From NCBI GenBank assembly GCA_902783615.1, contig CACZRQ010000111.1:1-14995 (forward strand): a stretch of 14,995 nt of DNA. The letters are read 5' to 3'. This document shows positions 5,939 through 12,200 of the stretch, in pieces (position 1 is the first letter of the stretch; each line of letters opens with the position of its first letter). Source of the DNA: an uncultured Bacteroidales bacterium. Its GTDB lineage: Bacteria; Bacteroidota; Bacteroidia; Bacteroidales; Bacteroidaceae. The position numbers were made by a program, and so were the translations under genes. The notes below the pieces were generated by a model, which saw nothing but the letters and a program-made list of their open reading frames with translations, was not told the origin of the DNA and searched no databases.

Positions 5939-7240
5939 ATGGGAGCATTCTTTGTCTATATCCTGAAATCAGCGATATGCCTGACAGTCTTTTATCTGTT
6001 CTATCGCTTGCTGTTGAATCGTGAAACCTGTTGGCGATTCAACCGATTTCTGTTGCTCTCGCTCTTAGCATTCAGCTTTGTATTGCCTCTGATACAGATA
6101 CATACCACAAATCCTGCTCAAGTGAATACGGCTTTGGTCTATGCAGAGGATTGGCTCATCGACGAGGTAGAGGAACAACCTGTCGTCGATGCCGTTGCCC
6201 CAACAACCCAGTCCTTTACTTGGAGACAAGCGGTGGTGGTAATATATATAATAGGTGTATTGGGGGTACTGACATTGAACCTTGTTTCTTTGTGGCAAAT
6301 GCGAGGATTACTGCGACGAGGTAAAAGAACACCTATGCCAAATGGATTTCCCCAGAAGGATGTTCAGTTGGTGTTGCTACCAGGCAATGTGTCTCCTTTC
6401 AGCTGGATGCACTATATCTTTATCTCAGAGAACGATTTCAACCATCAACCTCGTGAGATCATGATACATGAGTGTGCCCACTTGGCTCATCGCCATTCGT
6501 GGGACTTGCTTTTCTGCGAACTTTGCCTTTGCCTGCAATGGTTCAACCCTGCGGCTTGGTTAGCGAAGCAGGACTTGATGACCTTGCATGAATACGAAGC
6601 GGATGATGCTGTATTGACGGCTGGTGTCAATGCCCAGCAATATCAAATGATGTTAATTCGCAAAGCCGTAGGCACTCGCTTGGTAACCATCGCCAACAGT
6701 CTCAACCAGAGCAACCTGCAAAGGCGTATCGTGATGATGTTGAAACCTAAGTCTGGTAAATGGATCATGCTGAAGAGTCTCTTCATCTTGCCTTTGGCAG
6801 CTTTGACATTGGCAGCATTCGCAAGGCCGATTGTTCGTCAAGCTACCGTTACCCTAAAGGATGTTGTCAGTGTAGAGCTTCCCCCTACCCTTGTATCAAG
6901 CTATTTGGAAGCGATTGAAGATACCATTCCCTATCAAGTGGTGGAGGAGATGCCTGCATTTCCTGGAGGCATAAAGGCGATGTTAGATTTTATCAGTGAC
7001 AATGTACAATACCCCAAGGAGGCAATGGAGGCTGGTATCAAAGGCAGGGTTACAGTTATGTTTATCGTCAACAAAGATGGTACATTAAGCAATACCACTG
7101 TCTTGCGAGGTTTGGAACCATCACTGGATGCCGAGGCTTTGCGAGTTGTCAACTCAATGCCACGATGGGCACCAGGCAAGCAAAATGGGAAGGCTGTACG
7201 CACACGATATGTAGTACCAGTGAACTTTAGATTGCAATAA
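5939..7240 (+). CDS. M56-family (BlaR1-like) membrane metallopeptidase with C-terminal TonB_C domain, operon 1
   Basis: A 433-residue membrane protein. Transmembrane helices are at about 4-26, 36-55, 97-119 and 276-296. The cytoplasmic-facing peptidase part holds the zinc motif HECAH (His177, Glu178, His181) and a downstream acidic motif HEYEADDAVL (Glu218/Glu220 candidates for the third ligand), as in BlaR1/MecR1. After the last helix the periplasmic C-terminus is a TonB_C domain (about 337-432: AFPGGIKAMLDFI, YPKEAMEAGIKGRVTVMFIV, DGTL, LDAEALRVVNSMPRWAPGKQNGK, YVVPVNF) in place of the penicillin-binding sensor domain of BlaR1. Family knowledge: M56 proteins inactivate a partner BlaI by proteolysis. 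Inference: the TonB_C domain senses an envelope partner. It is preceded by BlaI-1 and followed 18 bp later by a lipoprotein that has a TonB_C domain too. No ExbB/ExbD genes are nearby, so it is unlikely to be an energy transducer. Confidence 0.92.
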   Translation: MGAFFVYILKSAICLTVFYLFYRLLLNRETCWRFNRFLLLSLLAFSFVLPLIQIHTTNPAQVNTALVYAEDWLIDEVEEQPVVDAVAPTTQSFTWRQAVVVIYIIGVLGVLTLNLVSLWQMRGLLRRGKRTPMPNGFPQKDVQLVLLPGNVSPFSWMHYIFISENDFNHQPREIMIHECAHLAHRHSWDLLFCELCLCLQWFNPAAWLAKQDLMTLHEYEADDAVLTAGVNAQQYQMMLIRKAVGTRLVTIANSLNQSNLQRRIVMMLKPKSGKWIMLKSLFILPLAALTLAAFARPIVRQATVTLKDVVSVELPPTLVSSYLEAIEDTIPYQVVEEMPAFPGGIKAMLDFISDNVQYPKEAMEAGIKGRVTVMFIVNKDGTLSNTTVLRGLEPSLDAEALRVVNSMPRWAPGKQNGKAVRTRYVVPVNFRLQ

Positions 7241-7258
7241 CCGTAATAATATAACATT

Positions 7259-8851
7259 ATGAAAACCATTTGTTTAGCAACCACGATAGTGGCTGCTCTG
7301 GGCATCCTATGCGCTTGTGGCCCAGCAAGCAATCAGCCTGTAGGCTTGGACAATAGTCCTGTGGTGGCACAACGAGTAGTGACTCCACAAGGGGATGAGG
7401 TGGTGGTAGCCAATATGGATTTGATGACTGATACCATCGACTTCCCAATGTCTCTCTTGCTCTCTGATTTAGAGATTGTGAAGTTGGATGATCGCCAAGA
7501 AGCATTGATTGGTGATGGCTATACCTTTGTCAGTCCCAATCACATTGTTTCTTTGTCATACCAGTCAGGAGTGAAGCTTTTCAATAGAGATGGAAGTTTC
7601 ATCACCTCTGTTTCGAAAAGAGGCAATGGTCCTGATGAATATCGTAATGGATTATACGATGCTCAGATTGACGATGCGAACAATCGCTTGTACTTTATCA
7701 ATTTCAATGCCAACAAGGTGATGACCTTCGACCTGCAAGGCAATGCTCTCCAGCATATTCCATTGGCAAAGCAAGTGAAGAAAGGCAAGTTCCACATCGA
7801 TACAGAGAAAAAGCGGATTTATATGGCTGCTTTGTGCTTTGAGAATACTGAGCCTGCTTTCTATATTCAGGACTTTGAGGGTAATCTAATTCAGGAACTC
7901 CCATCCAATCATTTGGCATCGCAAGTGATGGATTTCAGCAATGAAGTCTATTCTGAGCTAAATACCTCGGCCTTAGATTATTCCATGTTCTGGTGGGGAC
8001 AAGATAGATTGGATTCCCTCTATCATTACGATGAAGCAACCAACAGAATGGTGCCCAAGTTTACCTCTAATCTGAATTGCTTGGATAATATGCACCATTA
8101 CATAGAACTTCCTGACTATTATTTGGTTTCACGTTATCAGCCCAATCCCCCTAAGTCGATGTTGGCTATGATAGACAAGCAGACACTCAAGGGAAGCTAT
8201 GTTCGCCTCATACTCGACATGATGGGTGATATAGATGTAACTAATACAGGCTTCGTTGATGGTAACTATACGCTGAACATTCCTCCTTTCTATCTGCAGA
8301 AACAGTGGATGGATTGGCAAGACCTCTCTGACTTACCTGCTGGAGTTGCCAAGTTCATAAAGTATATCCAAACAGAGGATGCCGAAGACATGAACAATGT
8401 AATTCTGCTTGGCAAACTCAAACAAAGCAAAGACGAAGGCTTTACCCTGAAAGACATGAACTTTGACCCTAATGGCGTGGTGAAGCAAAAAGTTGTTAGT
8501 CAGGTTAATGATGTAGCAGAAGCAGATACCACCGTTTATGAATACAATGATTTGGATAATTGGGCTATGTTCCCAGATGGTGACGTACAAGGGGCATTGA
8601 AATATGTTAGAGAGAGGGTACACTATCCTGACAATGTCAGTGCCGATGTCAAAGGTCTTGTCCAAGTATCTTTCATCGTTAATGCGGATGGTAGCTTGAT
8701 AGATATTCAACTTCGTAAGGGTCTTCACCCTGCCTTAGATGAGCAAGTCATCCAAGCATTCAAAAGTATGCCCAAATGGAGACCTGCCAAAAGAGATGGT
8801 AAATCAGTACGCTCCAAATACACGATGGCAGTAGGTGTTGAAAAGCAATAA
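7259..8851 (+). CDS. 6-bladed beta-propeller lipoprotein fused to a TonB_C domain
   Basis: A 530-residue lipoprotein with signal peptide and lipobox LCAC (Cys20). Residues about 60-385 resemble the Bacteroidales 6-bladed beta-propeller (BF3164/DUF4934-like) family: the opening DFPMSLLLSDLEIVKLDD, the blade motifs VKLFNRDGSFITSVSKRGNGPDEY (105-128; compare the family's G-x-GPGEY), MTFDLQGNALQHIPL and YIQDFEGNLIQEL, and the closing VILLGKLKQ. After a linker (about 395-435) the protein ends in a TonB_C-type domain (about 437-528: MFPDGDVQGALKYVRERVHYP, VKGLVQVSFIVNADGSL, LDEQVIQAFKSMPKWRPAKRDGK). It has no transmembrane helix to anchor a TonB-like energizer; it is lipid-anchored. Located between the M56-TonB_C gene and the half-receiver regulator (5 bp gap), it probably acts with them as an envelope sensor or scaffold. 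Domain combination is visible; role is inferred. Confidence 0.85.
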   Translation: MKTICLATTIVAALGILCACGPASNQPVGLDNSPVVAQRVVTPQGDEVVVANMDLMTDTIDFPMSLLLSDLEIVKLDDRQEALIGDGYTFVSPNHIVSLSYQSGVKLFNRDGSFITSVSKRGNGPDEYRNGLYDAQIDDANNRLYFINFNANKVMTFDLQGNALQHIPLAKQVKKGKFHIDTEKKRIYMAALCFENTEPAFYIQDFEGNLIQELPSNHLASQVMDFSNEVYSELNTSALDYSMFWWGQDRLDSLYHYDEATNRMVPKFTSNLNCLDNMHHYIELPDYYLVSRYQPNPPKSMLAMIDKQTLKGSYVRLILDMMGDIDVTNTGFVDGNYTLNIPPFYLQKQWMDWQDLSDLPAGVAKFIKYIQTEDAEDMNNVILLGKLKQSKDEGFTLKDMNFDPNGVVKQKVVSQVNDVAEADTTVYEYNDLDNWAMFPDGDVQGALKYVRERVHYPDNVSADVKGLVQVSFIVNADGSLIDIQLRKGLHPALDEQVIQAFKSMPKWRPAKRDGKSVRSKYTMAVGVEKQ

Positions 8852-8856
8852 GCATC

Positions 8857-9309
8857 ATGAAGATCGTGATTATAGAAGACGAGGATATGCTGAGCAGTGT
8901 GCAATATGCATTGCAGGGCAAAGGTGTAAAGGCTGAAGGACTTGGTGCGCTCGATGAGCAAGTGAAGAAGTTAGAGCCAGATGTTATCTTGATGGACAAA
9001 AGCGTCAAAATTGGCTCTTTCATCTTCACCCCTGCCAGCAAGACATTAGAGCGAAATGGAGAGGTAATTCGCCTCTCCATCTACCAAAACAAGTTGCTCT
9101 ACCTGCTCTGCGCTTGCATGAACATCACGGTAAGTCGTGAAGAAATAACCCGCATGCTTTGGCCTGATGTCATCGTCATCGACCAATCACTCAACAACCT
9201 CATCAGTCAACTCCGCAAACTCCTCAGTGCCGACCCTCATATTCACATCGATACCATCCGAGGCGTGGGTTATCGACTTAGGTCAATTGCAAAGATTAAC
9301 TCTGTGTGA
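8857..9309 (+). CDS. Response-regulator-like protein with a half-length receiver and an intact winged helix
   Basis: A 150-residue protein. Residues 1-47 are the first half of a receiver domain: MKIVIIEDED with acidic residues 8-10, helix 1, and the strand DVILMD that ends in Asp47, the position of the phosphorylated Asp. The next residues, KSVKIGSFIF, already belong to the start of an OmpR-type winged helix (about 50-142), which continues through ERNGEVIRLS, SREEITRMLWP, QSLNNLISQLRKLL and IDTIRGVGYRL. Compared with the 221-residue regulator at 1840-2505, about 70 residues (alpha3 to alpha5 including the Thr/Ser and Lys-Pro positions) are missing, with the reading frame kept. It starts 5 bp after the propeller gene and no kinase is in the operon. 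It could be a phosphorylation-independent DNA-binding protein or a decayed regulator that is still open. Start and frame are clear; function uncertain. Confidence 0.8.
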   Translation: MKIVIIEDEDMLSSVQYALQGKGVKAEGLGALDEQVKKLEPDVILMDKSVKIGSFIFTPASKTLERNGEVIRLSIYQNKLLYLLCACMNITVSREEITRMLWPDVIVIDQSLNNLISQLRKLLSADPHIHIDTIRGVGYRLRSIAKINSV

Positions 9310-9356
9310 TGTTATAAAAAAGAGGTTACAGGAGTATACAAAATTAGGAATCAATA

Positions 9357-9375
9357 AGGGCAGAGCCAAAGCCCT
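9357..9375. terminator. Weak hairpin between convergent operons
   Basis: AGGGC (9357-9361) and GCCCT (9371-9375) pair around a 9-nt loop; an alternative GGCAG/CTGCC pairing is also possible. It sits in the 78-bp space between the stop of the half-receiver regulator (9309) and the stop of the convergent TlpA gene (9388). The stem is short and no strong T-run follows, so the call is tentative. Confidence 0.35.
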
Positions 9376-9387
9376 GCCTGCACTATC

Positions 9388-10575
9388 TTAGTCAAACACT
9401 TCGCTGAAGAGTTTTTTAAATTGACCTTCTCTATAACCCATAATCTGTTTCTCTATCTTGCCATCAGGGTTGATCAGCACATAATATGGGATGCCAACAA
9501 CTCTATAATTGGCATAAATGCCACCTTCGCCTTTACCCTCGCTCCAATTGCTCCAAGTGATGTCGTGCTCTTCTGAAGCCTTTCTCCAACGTCTTTCTGT
9601 GTCAATACTCATACTTATGATAGCCAACCTTTCGCCATACTTTTCATACATCTCTTTCATTTCCGGGAAAGCCTTTATACAAGGGCCACAACCACTGCTC
9701 CAGAAGTCAAGCAAAATATATTTGCCTTTATGCTCAGCAATGTGATGCAAGTTACCATTTAGGTCGTAAAAGTCAGCGTCAGGGAAATCGTCGCCATCCA
9801 TAGCCTGCTTTGGTGGATATAGGTTCCCATAAATAGTCATACCCTCTATTGATTGCTTAATATCATCTGGCAAAGACTGATATATGGCTTTCGCCTTTTC
9901 TGGATTAACACGATCAGGCATAGAATTTGAGTATGAAGACAGCATTTTCAACGTTCTCATAAAAGGTTGGGAGGGCTTCATTCCCATCATTTTATCCATC
10001 ACTTTATCATAGTATATTGAATATGTTGAATCCAACTGATTGTTGATTGAACTATAACGATTGCGTACCTCTGCATAACGTTCCTTCTCTGTTTCACGAT
10101 CAACACTGTTCAATTCATTAATCGTTCTACCGAAGGCCATGATGAGATCTTGAAGCACCTCGTATTCAGGTATAGCATTCAATGCGTCATAGTCTTTTTG
10201 TTCAGGCACCAAACTTTCAACGCTCCAAGACATAATGCGTGAATCATGTCCTTTCACTTTTATATGAGCACCTGGAGCTGTATATATCCTTCTACCGGCA
10301 GAAGGAAAATCATCATCGCTTACATACACCATCAATACATTCAGCTCTGGATCGCTCATCTGTTCCTTAAAGAAAAACTTCCCTCCTTGGATGGTATCTT
10401 TTGCTAATAATGAGCCAACGTCGCCATCGAATTGAAAAAGAGTAATCTCCAAACCATCTTTCACTCCCGTTAGCTCTCCTTCTATAATATAAGGTGTATC
10501 AGGACTCACCGGCTTCTCTTGGCAAGCAACCAGCAAGATAATCACCAAAAATGATAATAACGTCTTTGCTTTCAT
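9388..10575 (-). CDS. TlpA-like thioredoxin-fold lipoprotein (DUF4369-type), distal copy
   Basis: A 395-residue lipoprotein. Signal peptide with lipobox LVAC (Cys18), then a DUF4369-like beta-sandwich (about 27-112: IIEGELTGVKDGLEITLFQ, DTIQGGKFFFK, PGAHIKVKG), a helical spacer (about 125-250) and a C-terminal TlpA/AhpC-TSA thioredoxin domain (about 262-394). The redox motif CGPC is at 296-299 in DFWSSGCGPCIKAFPEM, followed by ISMSID and the cis-proline loop VGIPYYVLINPDG (Pro363). Such proteins are membrane-tethered disulfide reductases in the periplasm. Last gene of the minus-strand operon, 50 bp after the stop of its paralogue. The first residues of the mature protein, CQEKPVSPDTPYIIEG, are identical in both copies and the underlying DNA is nearly identical too, pointing to tandem duplication. 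Confidence 0.9.
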   Translation of the reverse strand: MKAKTLLSFLVIILLVACQEKPVSPDTPYIIEGELTGVKDGLEITLFQFDGDVGSLLAKDTIQGGKFFFKEQMSDPELNVLMVYVSDDDFPSAGRRIYTAPGAHIKVKGHDSRIMSWSVESLVPEQKDYDALNAIPEYEVLQDLIMAFGRTINELNSVDRETEKERYAEVRNRYSSINNQLDSTYSIYYDKVMDKMMGMKPSQPFMRTLKMLSSYSNSMPDRVNPEKAKAIYQSLPDDIKQSIEGMTIYGNLYPPKQAMDGDDFPDADFYDLNGNLHHIAEHKGKYILLDFWSSGCGPCIKAFPEMKEMYEKYGERLAIISMSIDTERRWRKASEEHDITWSNWSEGKGEGGIYANYRVVGIPYYVLINPDGKIEKQIMGYREGQFKKLFSEVFD

Positions 10576-10625
10576 TTTTATCTGTTAGTAATAATTTATC
10601 AGTCAAACAATTCGCCATAATCCCA
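10576..10625 (-). other. Intergenic spacer with an in-frame C-terminal remnant
   Basis: This 50-bp gap between the two TlpA genes contains, directly after the TAA of the proximal copy and in the same frame, eight sense codons (10625-10602, W-D-Y-G-E-L-F-D) and a TGA (10601-10599). The last 15 bases before that stop resemble the matching end of the distal copy. No promoter was identified in the gap. Confidence 0.5.
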
Positions 10626-11765
10626 TTACTTTAATCCTATTGCCTCCATCAGATAGTTTTTATTGAAGCCTCGGATGGTTTCAACAATCTTGCCTTCTGG
10701 ATTGATGAGCACATAGAACGGAATGGCATTGATGCGATAGTTGGTGTAGAGGCCAGCTCTGCCCTTCAGCTCATTCCAATTGTCCCAAGTTAATTCATGT
10801 TTCTTGGAAGCAGTTCTCCAATACTTCTCAGGATCAATACTGATGCTGATGATGGATAACCTGTTGCCTGCTTCTTCATATAATTCTTTCATTTTTGGGA
10901 ATGCTTGCAGGCAAGGGCCACAGCCTCCGCTCCAGAAATCTAACAAGATGTACTTCCCCTTGAACTCACTGATATGATGCAGATTGCCTTGCAGGTCGAA
11001 GAAGTCGGCATCAGGTGCAGATTTCCCCACTCGCGCTTGCTGAGGCGGATTTAATAAAGCATTGATTTCCAGTCCCAAGATTGATTGTTTTTGTTCATCA
11101 GACAGCTTTTCATAGAGAGACAAGAACATTTCTTTATGAGGGAAATTTTCTTTAGAAGCATTGAATCTAAGATGGTGGAGCAACTCTTCCATCAACGCCT
11201 CAGAGACATTCATATTCATCATGTGCTGTAACTGTTTAGCAACCACTACCTGATAGGCTTTAGAAAGCTTATTGGCATCTTCCCAACTACGAAGTGCCCC
11301 ATTCTCATCTGTAAGAGCAATATCCAAATCAGATAGTTCTATGATTTCCGTCCTTGACACCTCCCTCAGCTCATTATATAGAAGTTGCCTAGGGATTCGG
11401 CTATCAACTTCCCATAGCTCAGTATAGTGATCAAGCCCTGTAACCTTCACATGTACACCTGGTTGCACATAAATAAACAGGCTTGAGCTTCCATTATATT
11501 CTTTTTTGTTTACACGCAATGCCAACTGTGTATTGTTGTCTCGAATCTGCTCTTTGAAGTAGAATTTCCCATTCTCAATGGTATCTCTCGCAATAACCTC
11601 ATATATATTACCCAGATATTGAGACAATGCAATTTCCATCCCATCTTCCACATTTGGCACATAGCCTTCAATTATATAAGGTGTATCAGGACTCACTGGC
11701 TTCTCTTGGCAAGCAACCAGCATCAGGGCAGAGAATAACACCAATAATGTTCCCAAAGATTTCAT
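10626..11765 (-). CDS. TlpA-like thioredoxin-fold lipoprotein (DUF4369-type), proximal copy
   Basis: A 379-residue paralogue of the gene at 9388-10575. Lipobox LVAC (Cys19), DUF4369-like domain (about 28-112: IIEGYVPNVEDGMEIALSQ, DTIENGKFYFK, PGVHVKVTG), helical middle (about 125-235) and a TlpA-type thioredoxin domain (about 247-378) with CGPC at 282-285 (FWSGGCGPCLQAFPKM), ISISID and cis-proline loop NAIPFYVLINPEG (Pro349). The start at 11763-11765 is chosen because MKSLGTLL begins the signal peptide; a longer in-frame extension to 11903 would overlap the BlaI gene and has an Arg-rich, non-signal composition. It lies 14 bp after the BlaI-2 stop. Odd point: the codons that follow its TAA, in the same frame, read WDYGELFD then stop, which resembles the SEVFD end of the paralogue, so the C-terminus may have been shortened by a nonsense change. 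Confidence 0.9.
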   Translation of the reverse strand: MKSLGTLLVLFSALMLVACQEKPVSPDTPYIIEGYVPNVEDGMEIALSQYLGNIYEVIARDTIENGKFYFKEQIRDNNTQLALRVNKKEYNGSSSLFIYVQPGVHVKVTGLDHYTELWEVDSRIPRQLLYNELREVSRTEIIELSDLDIALTDENGALRSWEDANKLSKAYQVVVAKQLQHMMNMNVSEALMEELLHHLRFNASKENFPHKEMFLSLYEKLSDEQKQSILGLEINALLNPPQQARVGKSAPDADFFDLQGNLHHISEFKGKYILLDFWSGGCGPCLQAFPKMKELYEEAGNRLSIISISIDPEKYWRTASKKHELTWDNWNELKGRAGLYTNYRINAIPFYVLINPEGKIVETIRGFNKNYLMEAIGLK

Positions 11766-11779
11766 TTCATCCCCCAAAG

Positions 11780-12151
11780 TTACATTTTCCCTTTCTCTAT
11801 CTCTTTCAGAATTTCTCGCAGATCTTCTGCAGAGATGGCTTGCTCTTTGGCGAAGAAAGACACCATCTGGCGATAAGAATCGTGGAAATAGTCCTTCACC
11901 CAAGACTGCATGAACTTGCTGCGATACTTGTCCTTTGAAATTTTGATGCTATAGAGATAGGACACCCCTTTGGCAGTGGATTTCAAATATCCCTTTCGCT
12001 CCAGATTCTTCACCGTTGATGCCACAGAAGTATAGGGTGGCTTGGGGTCAGGATAGATATCCATCACCTCACGAATGTAACACGCCTTGCCCAATTGCCA
12101 AAAGAGCATCATCACATCTTCTTCTTGCTTAGTCAGTTTTTCCATCTTCAT
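11780..12151 (-). CDS. BlaI/MecI/CopY-family transcriptional repressor, operon 2
   Basis: A 123-residue BlaI/MecI-family repressor. The winged-helix domain (about 4-80) reads MEKLTKQEEDVMMLFWQLG, REVMDIYPDPKPPYTSVASTVKNLERKGYL (recognition helix region) and wing KGVSYLYSIKIS; C-terminal helices (about 82-122, ending EDLREILKEIEKGKM) should dimerise. It aligns end to end with BlaI-1, including PKP and the terminal EKG, but many surface positions differ. Alignment to BlaI-1 favours the ATG at 12143-12145 (MEKL) rather than 12149-12151; both are possible. Here the repressor follows its M56 partner by 49 bp, whereas in operon 1 it precedes it. A strong hairpin lies in that gap. Two TlpA lipoprotein genes follow. 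Confidence 0.92.
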   Translation of the reverse strand: MKMEKLTKQEEDVMMLFWQLGKACYIREVMDIYPDPKPPYTSVASTVKNLERKGYLKSTAKGVSYLYSIKISKDKYRSKFMQSWVKDYFHDSYRQMVSFFAKEQAISAEDLREILKEIEKGKM

Positions 12152-12163
12152 ATAAGTTTAGGG

Positions 12164-12189
12164 GGAGGGCATGCCGAAACATACCCTCC
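12164..12189 (-). other. Strong intra-operon RNA hairpin between M56-2 and BlaI-2
   Basis: On the minus strand GGAGGGTATG (12189-12180) pairs with CATGCCCTCC (12173-12164) around a 6-nt loop; nine Watson-Crick pairs and one G-T wobble. It falls inside the transcript, 12 bp before the BlaI-2 start, and no T-run follows, so it looks more like an attenuating, processing or mRNA-stabilising structure than a simple terminator. Confidence 0.6.
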
Positions 12190-12200
12190 TGGTTAACAGA

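Noticed and set aside
5939..7240. Classical beta-lactam resistance sensor (BlaR1)
   Set aside because: The M56 domain is present but the C-terminal penicillin-binding domain with its SxxK motif is absent; a TonB_C domain is there instead, and no beta-lactamase gene is in the window.
5939..8851. TonB energy-transducing protein
   Set aside because: The TonB_C domains are attached to an M56 peptidase and a lipoprotein; no proline-rich periplasmic spanner and no ExbB/ExbD genes are visible.
11766..11903. Longer N-terminus (46 extra residues) for the proximal TlpA protein
   Set aside because: It would overlap the BlaI-2 gene, is Arg-rich, and would bury a perfect lipoprotein signal peptide inside the protein.
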